Shown: positions 1 through 13,705, numbered from the stretch's first letter. The stretch is DNA of 64,000 nt from Coprinopsis marcescibilis (GCA_004369085.1 ML210219.1:31573-95572); one strand, 5' to 3'. The notes: generated by a model from the sequence alone, not told the origin. Program-made: numbers and translations.

Positions 1-3000
1 TTTGAAACGCGCATTCGTGGACCCAATCAATTCGGTAGATTGCCCTAAGAGCGACGACGACGCGCTCCCCAGCGAATCTTGGGACGAGGAGGAGACTCCT
101 TCACTTCCGTCGCCAAAGAAGACCCCGAAGAAAGCGAAGAAGAAGGGAATGTCCGCCGAACAGGTCAAGTTTGCTAGGGATCTATGCTCGATTTCGCATT
201 CAGTGATCAAGCTGCTTTGCGTTTTGCTGTGTTTTCCTGCCATTCATGGTGTTTTTGAACGTGAGTTGATAGCATATATGCTGGTATCCGGCCGCTGACA
301 ACCGCATTCTTCTAGCCAAGCAACTCAGATCAATGCTGGCTTCTCTCCTTGCTATTCCGTTAGCGGACAAGATCCCGACACCGAACGCTCGGAAGACTTG
401 CGCACTTGCAATTTTGGTCATACAGTGCCAACGACTACCTGAAGAAATCCTCCTGCCCACCCGTGACCGCATCGCTCTTGCGTTGAAGCGCGGTATCGAC
501 GGCGAATTAGGCAAGGAAGGTAAGAAGGGTTCTGCCAATGACGGACTCAAGGTACAGTTCCCTCCGCAAATATTCAGACCCGGTGCTAATACATCAATGT
601 TAGGCTATCGGAGACCTCTCCATCTATCAACCGTCCACTTTTGTGCCTGTATTTACCAAGGCGACCATTCTACCCGCTGTCCTATCAAATCTCCTGGCAC
701 CGACGCTTTCGCTGCGATTGCAAGCGTGTTACGCACTGGGCGGAATCGCGTATGCACTAGCAGGATTGCCAACCTCCAACATTCACGCCATTGCTTCCGA
801 CTTTGCTGCCGAATTCATCAATGCTCCTTCTCCCCCGACACCCAGCCGCAAAGCAAGTCCGAACAAATCCGCAATCCCCATAGCCAGCCCGATTATACGC
901 ACACTTCGCACAACAATGTCTACCCAAGACGCGACACATATAGCACAATCGCCTGTCTGGTCGCTATGCGTGTCTGCTAGTCTCATCGTGCTTTTGGGCT
1001 CGAAGATGTGGACGGATAAACGGATCTCCCGTTTGATGATTGACCTTCTGAAACCGGCCTACGCTCACGGGAAGAAATCGATCCGCCACTTGGGTTTCGC
1101 GACGTGGCGCACTGTCAACTGGGCCTGGTTCCAGCCCGACTATGACCAGTTCAAGCAGGATGACGCAGACAGTGAGAGGGAGGACGAGGACGTTGTGGTG
1201 AGAAGACATACGGCTGTTGATAAGCGGGCTTTCAGAGAAGCGTACTTCACAACAATCCAAGACCGGCCTGACGGCGGTGCGGCGATGGGACTCATTGTCG
1301 CCTTACTCTCTATGCCATCATCGCCAATCGAGGGCACAGACGAAGACGACGCTCTGCGGCGCACCCTTTCGACAGTACAAGCTATGGCCAACAGCAGCGA
1401 TAGCGATACTGTCAGTGATGCGGCGATGGTTCTTGTCAACTTGGTCACAGCAGGACAGGATCCTTCCACTGGGATTGCTTCTTCTTTTGCCAACAACACC
1501 CGTGGACTGCTTCCCAGATGCCTCTTTGCGCAACCGCCCACCAATAGCATATTGAATGCGGACTTGTCGCTAAGTACCGGTGGTGGAAGCTTGCTGGCTT
1601 CCGTTCGAACGTTGTTCGATAAGCAACCGAGTGTGGATGATGTGCGACCGTTGAGGGCGGAAGAGATGCGCAAAGAATGGGTATGGGACAGCCTTCTCAA
1701 GTCTTGGAAGTCGGTTTTGAGTGCTGTCGAGCTGACAGACACGGTGGAGATTCCGGTATGTTTGGTTCTAGCCCTTTCGATCGTGTTGCTAATTGTTTGC
1801 GGTAGACGGACGTCCTTCAAACATGGGAATCCCTGATCATTTCCAGCGTTGGTCTGGTTCAAGATGATCGCGGCGATACAACCGCACTGGCTTCCCGTGT
1901 CGTTAACGTTCTCGTGGACGTGCTCACGGATCCTGAGCTCGAGTTCACTTTCAAACCCCCGACTTCACTCACTCCCAAGGAGCAAGAACTCGCTGCCATG
2001 CGTGTTTTCACCAACTGCGAGTACAAGGTTGCGATTGTCAAGAAGTTGTGGTCGTCTGTTAAGACTGCGTTCCCTCGGGGCGACCTTGGCGGGGCAGCTA
2101 GCCAGCTACTCCGATCCCTGCTCGACAACCGTGGCGTCCTTTCAGCACCAAGAAAGAAGAAGGTCAGAACACTCTCTGGTACCAACAATGTCAACTCCAT
2201 CGCGCCTATGGGTGCATGGGCCAAACTTTGCGCGACGCTCATCGTGGATTGCGGCAATGGCGAGAACGAGGCTGCGGATGTGATGAAGACGTTCTGGGGT
2301 ATCGGCCTTGACGATGCGGAAAGCAAAGCTATCCGAACCGCTTGGGAGAACGACGAGATGAAGAGCAGTGTGTGGAAGACGTGTGTGACTGTATGGACGC
2401 GGGAGCAGGGCAACTGGGAGGGTGGTGCAGTTTTGCTTGCTGTGCCTTTCCTGTTCACGTCTGGCTCATCCGAATGGTCTATCAGCTCGGAGGATACTGC
2501 TATTTGGAAGGAGCTGTACCAGTATGCGAGTAGCAAGGCGTTGGACTATGGGATGGACTCGAGCTCGACGACTGTCATTGATTCGATCTCGCAGCTTATC
2601 GTTGCGAATTCGAACTCGGTGTCAGCCTCACCGGCTTCCCTTATCCAGGCCTCCGACCTCTTGTTGGATCACCTCGAAGCCAGCGAGATGCGGGAGGTCC
2701 CTGTTGATTTGGTGGATCTCTTGAACGCGACGTTGAAGAGCACTTACCCAGTTGAGGAGAACAACCTCAGTCGTGCTGGATGGTTCGTTCAAGCTCTGAC
2801 GAGGGTGTTCGAGAACTGTCCGAAAGAGTTAATCAGGGAGTTCGTGGAGGGTGTTGCGGAGAACCTCACGGTGTGGTTGAAGGATGAGGATGAGGTGTGG
2901 TCTGAAGATCACCTCGATTTCACGGTAAGAAATTATACGTGCGTTTATATCTTTTCAAATTGCTTATCGTTCCCATTAGTTCCTTCCCCTTTACCAACAC

Positions 3001-4848
3001 CTGCTGCTTCGCATTCAACCATTGCCCAAGGATCTCGAGTTCCTTTATGCCATCTCGCCTTTGCTCGACTCTGTTTTCTCTGGTCGTGCTATGCCCACTC
3101 ACCTTCGCAACCACTTCCAAGAAGCCTTCCAACAATTCTGGCAGATGTCGCCGTATGGCTCCTCGGATGAGCCCGTTGAAGGCTGGCCACGAGCTATTCG
3201 ACACTGCCTTGGTCTCGAAGAAGACGCAGAGGATATCGTTATTCGCGAAGTCCCTGCCACGCCTTCAAGGACGTCAACCAAGGGCAAAGGGCGTGACCAA
3301 GTCTTCCCTCGTACACCCATGGTTGCTATGAATGGATCCAACATTCCTTCACCCCGTCGACCACACAAGGCACATGCGGACAGCGATCAATTCTACCCAC
3401 CTTTGCCAGTCGACAGGTCTCCGCTTTCCCCGATGCGCAGGAGAAGGATCTCGTCCAGCTCGTCGGCAGAAGCGAGGTTTACGGCTGTTTCGGCTCTTGG
3501 CGCCTCGCCCTTTGGTAGAAACGGCGGTATCCGGTTCCCTGGCGTCGAATCCCCCTCCAAGAGACGTAGGAGCCTGGATCAGGAAGAGGAGAACGCGGGC
3601 GAGAAGGAGAATTCGTCGCCGTTGCATGCTTCGCCCAAGAGGAGAAGGACAGGGTTGTTGTCCAGTTCGAGGCCTCCTGCGCTGTTGTTTGATCTTGCAC
3701 CTCCTATGTCTGTGCATGACCGTATCATGGGTGCGTCGCCTGAGAAGAAGAAGACGAAGCTTCGGGAGAAGATGGGTGTGAAGGTCAAGCGGGTGGTGCG
3801 GGACGTGGGTCCTGTGAGCGTGTTTGATTTGGGCGCGGCAAAGCCGAGGTCGAGGTCGGCGTCTCCTGCTCCTAGTGAGGCCAGCAGCCAGAGTAGCAAT
3901 GATAGTGAAGATGAAAGGGTGTGGGTCGAGAGGGAGTTGGTGCCTTTCCCAAGCTATGGGTCTACCACGGAATCCGGAACCCCAGCAGTCGAGCAGGAAG
4001 AGGAGGAGGAGCAGATTCCTGTGGAGGTTGCAAGGCTTGCGCCGCAAACACCCCCCAAGAAGAGGAAGAGGATGATTATGGAGTCGGTTCTGATTCCTGC
4101 GTCGGAGATGCTCGAGGTGTCGCGTGCCAAGGCGAGGAGAAAGTTGGAATCTGCCGCAAGCCTCGACTCGGTACCCACAGCCGCGACGATTCAACAGTCT
4201 ACTTCTGCCATACCCGAATCGTGGAGGACACCTCTGAGCTCGAGGACGTTGCTCAAGCGAAGTGTTACTGGGCCTCTTCCGATTCCTGGTACTGCTTTCA
4301 TGACGAAAGTGAGGTTGAGGAGGAGTGCTAGTTTGAAGTTTGAGATGGAGGTGGAGGGCAGCAAGTCGACTGTGGTCGCTGGGAACGACGATCCGTTTGA
4401 GATGGAGGTTATGACGACGGAGCCGCTGCCTGCGTTACGAATCCAAAGGCACGAAGCGCCTCGACCTGTCGTCAGGAATATTTCTCGGCTCGTCAAAGAA
4501 GATTCGAGCTCTGACACGCCCTCTTCGGATGATAGTCAGCACTTGGGCCAGGTTACGCCTCACCATTTGATTTCCCCAGAGTTGACGCGGGTTTCGCGCG
4601 TGTATTCGTCGTCAAGGTCCAAGGTCCTCACCCCCACGACTGTTGGGTCTTCTGGATCGAAACTCAGTGCTACTTCGCAGATTCTGAAGGCTGAGCGTGG
4701 GGGTGTTGATGTTCTGGGAAGCGATGATTCGGTGGATGGTGGTCCGCAATCGTCGCCTACCAAGATGTTGGCGGAGAGGAGGAAGTTGCTTCTTTTTGAG
4801 AGGACGCGGCAGGTGGATTTGAAAACGGCTTTCAAAGCCTTGGCTTAG
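1..4848 (+). CDS. Rif1-like telomere/replication-timing protein (5' truncated), copy A
   Basis: The gene is open at the left edge, so its true start lies outside. Exons read: <2-260, 316-551, 604-1755, 1806-2924, 2980-4848; the frame holds across all four introns and gives about 1,540 residues. The N-terminal 900 or so residues are all-helical HEAT-like sequence resembling the Rif1 N-terminal domain (LPEEILLPTRDRI, QACYALGGIAYAL, WAKLCATLIVDCG). The last 600 residues are Ser/Pro-rich, low complexity and basic, with nuclear-localisation-like clusters (PPKKRKRM, PKRRRT) and many SP/TP sites. Rif1 is known to protect telomeres and to recruit PP1 phosphatase to control replication origins; that role here is inferred from the family. 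I found no convincing PP1-docking RVxF/SILK pair. A second related gene lies at 19242-23804. Confidence 0.75.
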
Positions 4849-5245
4849 GTGCTGCTGCTATGATATATGTTTTTGGTTTTATCAATGCTCTTTCATATCG
4901 ATTCGGAATCGGAAAAATGTTGTTACTTGCAAGTTTTTACTCTTATTCATTTGTAGCTTTAGTTTACATTATGCAAAATGGCATGTGTTGTAATGTTCTG
5001 AAGTGTCGGGGTTCTCGGGCTTTAATTCCGACTCGCGATCAGTTGCCAAAAATAGCTCAAGATCAAGTGCACGTGACGTTGTAAGCTACGATCGTGATGT
5101 TGCTTCGCGCTTCTGCATCGACGTTCATTGCGCGACATTCACTGTCCCAACAATCTGAATCATATAAAGTCCACTGCCCTGTGAGTATCCTCCCCATAAC
5201 ATCTCTTTCTCCCCTTCCCCCACCTCGTTTGCATCCCTGACCTCG
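4849..5245. other. Intergenic, no gene seen
   Basis: About 400 bases between the end of the Rif1-like gene and the first exon of the methyltransferase. It holds the 3' UTR of the former and the promoter of the latter. I see no coding sequence or clear TATA box. Confidence 0.5.
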
Positions 5246-7633
5246 ATGTCCAGCCAGCTTTTAGACACCGCGTCCACACATCCGTTCTCATTCACGGGTA
5301 TTGCAGATAGAGTATGGAGTGGCACTCTCGAGACTGCTATAAGGGCAGGCTGGGGACCAGCTACATGGGTAGCGCGAGCAGCCGTATTATCGTGAGTGGG
5401 CATTAGAGAGTTTGCTGGAGGTGGCGCCATAGCTGATTCGAATTCCATTCATTATGCGATGTGTCCTAATTCTCATGGATCGGGACCTATTTGCCCTGTC
5501 GTCGTCACCTTCTGATAACCATGTACCGTATCGCCATGTCTGTGGGTTGACAACTTGGTAGGGTAATGAAGAGTATCGTCGTTGGGAAGCTAACTGTCCG
5601 CACCGACTCCCGTGTGTACACCTTTCCTGATCCTGAGGACAGGGATCAGCTCGAGCACGAGAGTTCTGGTCCTGAGGCCGAGCTGAGGGTGGTGAAAGAC
5701 ACGTTTTGGATACGGCTGTGTCTTATGGGTGACCTTGGCTTTGCTGAAGCGTACATGTACGGAGAAGTCCAGTGCGATGATCTCGCAACCTTGTTCAGAG
5801 TGAGTTTTCCCTCTCTCTCTCTCACGGACGTCGTATATGAATGGGAGCTTAATCTTAATTTATTAAACTCTCACAGGTATTCTTAGCGAACAAAGAGCGC
5901 TTGTCTAATTTGGACTCCAAGCTCTCGTACCTATTCACGTTGCCCCAGAAACTGACATCATATCGGTTCCTGAACACCATCAGCAACTCCCGTTCCAATA
6001 TCTCTGCGCATTATGACATCTCAAACGAGATGTTCGCAGGTGTGTGGATATGAGCTTCATCAGAAGTCATGGTTTTTGACATTACCGGTTTGGTGGCTTG
6101 AAGGTTTCCTATCGGCGGATATGACCTACTCGTGTGCCATATTTGATGATTTGGACGGTGATTTGGGTAGAGTGTCTCAGCGGCGGCGTAGCGAGGGTGA
6201 CGAGATGACATCTCGCAGCAGTCCCGATGCAGCCCTTCCATCGGGTCTCAAACGGCTTCCTCGGGAACGAGACCATCTGCCCCCTTCGCCTCCCCTAACA
6301 GAAAACTCGAGCTCTGGTTCCCAATCCCGTGCTGAACTCGGCGCTGCATCCGCCTCTTCTAGCTCGGACCTGCTTTCCCTAGCCACTTCCCAGCTAGACT
6401 TTGGCTATACCGAGCACTCGGCTCAAGCTAGCGTCCAAGGTGACTCGGAGGGAGAACGGGACGAACTTTATCTTGCGCAACTTCGCAAGTTGGATCATAT
6501 CATCCAACGGCTGAGGATCCCTTCACACCGGCCTGTCCGGATACTCGAGATTGGGTCTGGCTGGGGTTCGATGGCAATTCGGATCGCGGAGAAGTACCCG
6601 CTTGCGCATATTGATACTCTCACGCTATCGGTGCAGCAGCAGACGCTCGCGCGGGAGAGGATTAGGAAGAGGGGGAAGGAGGTTGAAGGCAGGATTGATG
6701 TGCATCTGATGGACTATCGGGCGATGCCAGCGGATTGGAGAGGCGCGTTTGACCGTGTGGTGAGCGTGGAGATGATTGAGGCGGTTGGATACGAGTTTTT
6801 GGAGCGGTATTGGGAGGTGGTTGATTGGGCTTTGAGTGAGAGGGATGCAATGGGTGTTGTGCAGGTTATTACTTTACCGGAAGCTCGTATGTTTCGCTTT
6901 GGATTTGTATTCGAGGGATTGTTGATACTCACGCGTTTTTGGCAGGATTGCAGAGATACCTGCAGGAGATCGATTTTATTCGCAAATGGGTACGTTTTTT
7001 GGTGCATTCATTGGACATATTGATCTGAATCACGCGCTCTTCCATTGACCATCTCCGCGGACGCACATACTAGAGCAAGTCGCCCACTACTCCATTGTCC
7101 GAAATAGACCACTAACTTACGTATCCAACCAGTCTTCCCAGGCGGCTTCCTCCCCACCCTTACCCTCCTCCTCTCCACCCTCCAGTCAGGCAGCAAAGGC
7201 AAGCTCGTCGTCGATTCAGTATCCAACATCGGTCCACACTATGCCCGGACACTGCGTGAATGGCATGATAGGTTCATAGACCGCTTTGAAGAGGTGATCA
7301 AGCCCGCGCTGGAGAACGAGTATCCGACGGTTATGGGTGCCAAGTGCAAGGACAGGGAAAAGGCTTTGGAGGAGGTGGAGGTGTTTAAGAGAAAATGGAT
7401 ATGTGAGTCGGGGGTTTGTGGCTGAAGTTGGTGATGCTGACCTCGTGTGCGGTGTAGATTATTATCGGTATTGTGAAGTAGGGTTCACGACACGAACACT
7501 AGGGGGTGAGTATAATTAATCGGTATGACGTGTTGCTGGTTTAACCTCTGACTTTTTGTTTTCCTGTCCAGATCATATCATCACCTTTGCTAGAGAAGGC
7601 TACGAAGAATTCGGGTGCACCGTTTACGAGTGA
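5246..7633 (+). CDS. Cyclopropane-fatty-acyl-phospholipid synthase-like SAM methyltransferase
   Basis: Exons read: 5246-5391, 5562-5799, 5877-6039, 6104-6886, 6946-about 6993, 7133-7402, 7458-7505, 7572-7633, giving about 585 residues. CFA synthases transfer the methyl of S-adenosylmethionine to the double bond of a membrane phospholipid acyl chain. Family marks: GDLGFAEAYMYGEVQCDD near the N-terminus, NISAHYDISNEMFAGFLS, the SAM-binding motif ILEIGSGWGSMAIRIAEKYP, VVSVEMIEAVG, VFPGG after the fifth intron, and the C-terminal YYRYCEVGFTT...ITFAREGYEEF. A Ser-rich insertion of about 95 residues (about 6170-6460) separates the substrate domain from the SAM domain. The ATG at 5246 was chosen because exon 1 splices in frame to the conserved VGKLTVRTD segment. 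The exon 5/6 junction is unsure: the conserved frame needs one extra base after KW at 6989, which a weak GTTTTT donor at 6994 would supply (reading W-V-L-F-P-G-G). Confidence 0.85.
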
Positions 7634-7775
7634 TCAAACAGGCTATAAAATTCGATCACAGGCTAGAAGCTATTAGATGACTAAAGATTAGGCATTTTGT
7701 AATGGTAATGTTGTGTGTATGCTTTTGGTATCTTCTGACCCGCAAGTTGTATCTTCGCGAGGGGGTGTCGATCAG

Positions 7776-10700
7776 TTAGTTGTTCAGCCCTTGCAGCTGT
7801 ACGTATTCGTAGTAGTCGCCCCGCGTCGCGAGTAGCTGGTCGTGCGTTCCGCTTTCGCTGATGCGGCCTTCTTTAACAAAGTATCTGCAGCCGAAGGTGA
7901 GTTCATAAGTATGTGTTATTTGATGAAAGGCACAGGGAGGCCACGTACATGCAGTCTGCGTTTTGGATCGTGGACAGTCGATGCGCGATGGCGATCGTCG
8001 TTCGGCCCTTTGCGGCTTGGTCGAGAGCGGCCTGGACGACCTTTTCAGAATTTGAATCTAACGCGGATGTGGCCTCGTCGAGGAGCAACAATTTCGGATT
8101 GCGGAGGAGTGCGCGGGCGATTGCGATGCGTTCTGGTAGATATAATGATCAGTCTACGCTCGACAGAGCAGACGCCAAGCGACTCACGCTTCTGTCCACC
8201 GGATAGTTGCGATCCTTTTCCTCCGACCTCGGTGTCAAAGCCCCTGTACACATGATTAGCAGATGGAGGATGCATAGTGGATGGGAAAAGCGTACTCGGG
8301 CAAGGTTTGGATAAAATCAAGGATGTTGGCGTCGCGGCACGCCTTTTCGATGTCTTCTTGGGTTACCTCGGATTCCGGTTTGGTGGCACCGAGCAGGATG
8401 TTGAACCTGACTGTGCCAGAGTACAGCGTAGGTTCCTGAGAGACCAGCGCCAGCTGTTTGCGGTACTCCTGAACATTCAAATCCGAGATTTTCTCTCCGT
8501 CAAGCTGAGGAAATTACAAGATCAGGTTCGGGATGACGATTTGCGAATGCTCAGGCACTCACGTAGATGTCCCCCGCAAGTGTGTCGTAGAATCTTTCAA
8601 CCAGCTGGATGCTGCAAATGGGACCTGATTAGCAATTAGCGTCTGGACGCAGGTTTCCCAACATACACGGTGCTCTTCCCGGATCCACTCGCGCCAACGA
8701 GCGCAATGTAGCTGCCAGGCTGAACCTCGAACGAAAAGTCGCGCAGGACGCGAACAGCAGGCCGTGTCGGGTACCTAAAGTGGACATTGTCGAAGCGAAG
8801 ATGCCCCTTGACCGCCACCGGATCAACCTTCTTCCCTGCATCCGACTCTGCGTCGATCTCTGGCATGGAATCCAGCAGTTTGATAATATCCGATCCGGCG
8901 CCCTTTGCGGACGACATATCCGGGACAAAGGCGAATATGCTTCCTGACTCGAGTGCGGCGAAAGTGGTGCACTATAGGTTTTCGTGCAAGGTGGTAAGGG
9001 TGCGGAAATAGCCAAGTGAAGGGTTCGATTGCTCACCATCAAGCCGACGTAGAATTGGAAGACGGTTGCTTCGCGGTTGGCGACGAGTTGCGAGCCGTAC
9101 CAGAAGACGAGCGCGATGACACAGAAGGCGATGCCTTGCGAGCAGCCGTAGAGTGCCTGGCTCCATGCTGCTGTTTTGTTCGACCTCTGGAGCGGTTTCT
9201 CGAGGCTCTTGCTGTACATGGCCACGCAATCGTCTTCTCGAGTCAATGCTGCAACTGTGCGGATCGCTGAAGCGGCTTCACAGGCGACCTGGGCAGAATC
9301 TTCGTGTGCCTTTTTGTTGGATTCGTCTTTCATAACGACCATGCGCTGTGGTTTGGTTAGTGTCAGTGTCGTAGACATGACAATAAGAGAACACACCATT
9401 CGGATGTAGCCAGGCGAGATGAGGAGAGGCATGCAAGCTGAGGAGGTTTTGGTCAGATAATCGAGAATGTAGATGAGAACGATGAGGACATACCTATTCC
9501 AACCAGGCCGATCTTCCAGATGAACGCGAGACCGAGAATTGCACCCGCAATAATAGTCGCGACTGCTTGAAGGATGGCTCCCAAGGTGACACCAGCCAGT
9601 CCGTGAACCTTTTGCGGGTTTGAGCTGAGTCGGGACGTCAGGCTTCCGGTCTATCATCGAGAGGTTAAGAAATCATTTGTAAAGCGAGGGTAACAACATA
9701 CGTTGTTCTCATCTCTGTCAAAGTATTCAACTAGATGAATATCTTGCGTCAGTTCCAAGTTATTGCGCACAGAGTAATCTTGGACTCACTATCTTGTCGC
9801 ATCATTGCCTTGAAGCTTAGTGACCGCAATCGCGCTGTCAAGGCTGCCGCAGAAATATAGTAGAAATAATTGGACAGTGCGATCGCGGCGGTGGCCAGTA
9901 CCGCGACGACGAATAGCCAGAGAGCAGTACGATCGCCCTTGAATCTTCGTTCATCTGCAGTCGGCGCCGAGAACGAGTCGATACCGGTGGCAAAGACCAG
10001 ACCGAATGCTGGGTAGGTCATTCCGGTCGCTGAAGATCAAAGCGTGCTTAGAATGGTTGTTCGAAAGAGGGATGCGATGAGATAACTAACCGACAGAGCA
10101 GGCGAATGCGATGAAGTAATGTTTCCACCGATCCCGAACGATCAAGCTCATTCTCTTGAAGATATGCGTCAGAGTGTGCGCTCCATTGTCCCCTTGCTCT
10201 GCCTGCTCAAGGTTTTGCGCATCGCTCGCGAAGGAGCGGTTGGTACCGCGTCGAGTAAGGGGATGGTTAGCCTCTAAGATTTCAATCATCTCGGCACTTT
10301 CGTCGTCTCTCGTTTCTTCGACTGCTTCTCTGAGTTGCTGAGCATGTACCAACTGTGCGTACGCCCCGTTGGCGGCTATGAGCTCTTCATGTTTCCCCGA
10401 TTCCAAGACTTCTCCCGCACTCATAACGTATATGATGTCGGCATCCTTGATAGTCGAAAGACGATGGGCAATAGTGATTGTCGTGCGCCCTATTTGGGGT
10501 TAATCAGTTCCGGATTTCCACCGGAGACAAATGGATGGGAAATACCAGAAGCGGCTTTATCCAATGCGTCTTGGACAACGCCTTCGGATTGGGTATCGAG
10601 GGCACTTGTAGCCTCATCCAGCAGCAAAATCTTGGGGTCGGAAACGATAGCTCGAGCGATGGCGATTCGCTGTTTCTGACCACCTGACAGGAGGAATCCA

Positions 10701-12827
10701 CGCTCCCCGACCATAGTGTCGTATCCGTTGGGCAGTTTGTTGATGAATCCGTCCGCGTTAGCCTTGACGCAAGCCTCCTTGATGAGAGCAAACTTTTCTT
10801 CCTCTGACGCATTTTCGTAAATAGTGTTGATGAGGCCGTGAGCCACGTTTCCTTTGATTGTAGTCGCGAACAATACAGGTTCTTGTGATACCAATCCGAT
10901 TTGCGAACGCAGCCATTTGAGGTTAAGGTCCCTAATGTCGATGCCGTCCACCCTGACCACGCCCGAAGAAGGGTCGTAGAAGCGTTCCAAGAATGACACG
11001 ATTGTCGACTTTCCAGAGCCAGATGCTCCAACCAAGGCAGCAGTTTTCCCGGCCTTGAATGTGAGAGAAAGATTCTTGACGACTTGCACAGTGGGACGCG
11101 ATGGGTAACTGAAGTTCACGTTTTCGAGCGTGATTTCGCCGGCGACCTCTTTAGGCTTCAACCCTCCTTCGTTGGCTGAATCAATATCGGGAACGCGATC
11201 GATTGTTTCGTAAAGCTTTGCAGCCGCGGCTTGTGCGTGTGTGATGGCTAAAGCAAAAAGGGTTTAGAAAACCAAGTTTATATAGCCTTTGAGCAAATCA
11301 TCTGACCTTGAAACTCGGGAGGTGTATTCGCGAGCGCGTAAGAACCAATGATGACGGCAAAGATGACGCTGACAGTATCACCAGCCTGGGCTAAATAGAA
11401 CGGAATTGAGATGGATTCGAACGTGGACAAGCGAAAGGACTGACCGTGCCCTGCATTGACCAGAGTCGTTCCGAAGTGGAAGGCTAACAATTTGTCGTGT
11501 AAGCGTCCGTATGTAAATCGACAAGTTGTTTCTCACCAAGAGCATACGCGGCATAGGCAACAAACGCGAATATACCGATAGTTACACCGTACCACATCGC
11601 GCCCTGCGGTGCTACGCGGAGTGGCTTATCCACGCTGGTTTTGTCGTACAACGCAGACAGCCTCCTCTGAGTGCCGAAAGCCTGGGCAGTGCGAACTGTC
11701 GATAAAACTTCTTCGGCTAGTGAGCCACCTTCAGCGACATACTTGAGGCTGAGGCTAAGATAGACATGAGCATGCTGACCCTTTGGAAAATGAATGTTTC
11801 GTACAGCATATATTTGGATCCAAACCGATTTAGCAGGTATCCAGTCAAGGCATTGCACGGTACGATTGATGACATTGCTAGAGCGAGTCGCCAGGAACGA
11901 GTATAGGCAACGACGAATCCGGTGACGAAGGATGACAAGTTTTTGACGATCATTGGGACCTTGTCTGATGTTCCTAGCTGTAACAAATCTTTCAAGCAGA
12001 TTAGACTGTGTTGATTGTGCTTTTTAAGAAGTGACTCACGGGTGTCGGTTTGAATACGCGTGGCAACTTCTCCAGCACCTGTTCTATCAAAGTATGCGAT
12101 ATCCTGTCGAAGAACGGCTTGAAGGTACTTTTCGCGGACCCTCTTTGCGTTGATTTCTCCTGTGTACACCCAAATGTACATGTAAATATACGTCACCGCG
12201 AACATTCCGATGCCTGTAAACGGGTTGAAGTTGAGTAAAACAGGGCTCTATGGACTATAAAGACTGGACAGACCGATATAGACGAGATAGCTCGCATTTA
12301 CACCAGACGATCGTCGAAAAGCCTCCGCGGCTGCTGGGACTCGGGCAGCAGCTTCAGCACTCCCTGCATCTGCGTCTTTAGTCACAGTCCCAAAGTTGAC
12401 GAAATCCTGGGTGAGGTTGCCAAAGAGGACGCTCATCAAAGGCTAGAAATACATGTCAGAAACGTCTCAAACTCTTAGTATCGGGAACCTGGCCAACCTG
12501 GGCGCAGCCTGATATAGCAGCTGCAATTAAACCGATGATGTCGATGAGAATCTCGAATCTAGTCGCAAATCTAACGAACCAACCATTAGCCAACCTTCTC
12601 AGACTCTCAACTTGACAAAATCCTTACCGGAATAACTCGAAAATCCCGATTGAGGCCACACTCGGCGCCGAAGACTTGTCGTCTTCTCCACTGTCGAACT
12701 GTGCATCTTTGGAGGATGCCTTTTCATCCTCTGTAATTGCGAGCTTGGAGTTGATACTACTGGGTGATTCAACCTTTGGAGCCTTGTTAGCATACGCCGG
12801 TGGCTCTTGACCGCTGACTTTCGCCAT
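7776..12827 (-). CDS. ABCB-type full multidrug exporter (P-glycoprotein/Pmd1-like), copy A
   Basis: Start ATG at 12827, stop TAA at 7776-7778; about 1,300 residues after removing many short introns. Order is cytoplasmic N-terminus, TMD1 (about 12600-11280), NBD1 (about 11160-10400), TMD2 (about 10060-8930), NBD2 (about 8900-7776): a full (TMD-NBD)2 exporter. NBD1 shows Walker [10 protein letters not shown], signature LSGGQKQR, Walker [12 protein letters not shown] and the H-loop further on; NBD2 shows [28 protein letters not shown] and IAHRLSTI, so both ATP sites look intact. The NBD2 Walker A is interrupted by a phase-2 intron just after GKST, in the same place as in copy B. The family is known for ATP-driven export of lipophilic drugs or peptides at the plasma membrane; the substrate cannot be told. 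The protein ends QLQGLNN, as does copy B. Confidence 0.92.
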
Positions 12828-13705
12828 TGTCGTCGATGTGGTTTTGGTCAGGTCAGTACCCTAGTCGGATTCTTGCAGTGACTCCTGCCAATAGAGACCT
12901 CCGTAACGCGGAGAGGTCCTGAAAAGACCCAGCTACTCGGATGGGAGAGAACGAGGACAAGAACAGGAACAACAGAGCAAATTGAGTGGTCGGGGCATCT
13001 CAGGATTATATACCATGCAGCCTTGGTGATGGGGACGGGAAAACATGACTGGCGAGGACGGTTGGCCGATCGCATTGACACCGAGCTCAACCTCTGTGAT
13101 TATCTGATAAAGAGATTGGCGCCTAGGCCCTGCCGCCCGAGCTGCCAGCGCAACATGAATTTTGGAAAGTCTGCTGGGATATTGAGGCAATTCAGCTATG
13201 CAGATAACACATGAGCATCGGAGTTTTCTGTGGGGTTTCTATTGAACTCTGACATCCCCACAGACAACCCACCCTACGAGTGTAGCAAACTGGGGAGATG
13301 GCGGTGAGAGTTTTCGGTTTGTTTCGAGTGGCATGTCCGGGGCCGAAATCGGGCATCTGATCTTATCTGATATCATCCCATGAGCCCTGTCGCTGGCGGC
13401 CTCTTACCCCGAACATATACCGTTTTGTTAGTTTCGAAAGCCGGTCAGTCTTCCATACAGTTGGATGTTATGGCCCCAGGCCTGGGCCATTGAAAAACGA
13501 TAGATCCCTGGCGCACTCGAATCCCGGACTTTAAAGATTATTGATTGCGTACTTCGACCTAATATAAGTATGTACAATGAATGGTATAGCGGACAAAGCA
13601 TATGTACAAAGCAAAACCTAGACGTATATATTATAATATGTGGATCCTTGGTTGATAATTAGACTGATGACTAGCGTTTGCATGAGGCTGGGGGTTAGGG
13701 TATCT
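12828..13705. other. Intergenic region between the tandem ABC transporters
   Basis: This 878-bp stretch holds the promoter of copy A and the 3' flank of copy B. Apart from the TATA element at 13006-13012 and short AT-rich runs near 13560-13640, I see no gene in it. Confidence 0.5.
13006..13012 (-). promoter_or_regulatory. Putative TATA box of ABC transporter A
   Basis: TATATAA on the minus strand, within GGTATATAATCC, about 180 bp upstream of the ATG at 12827. The same GGTATATAATC block occurs at nearly the same distance upstream of copy B, which supports a functional, inherited core promoter. Confidence 0.5.

Noticed and set aside
3349..4194. A long minus-strand open frame of 281 codons inside the Rif1-like gene
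   Set aside because: It lies opposite the low-complexity C-terminal exon and is Arg/Leu-rich, typical of an antisense shadow.
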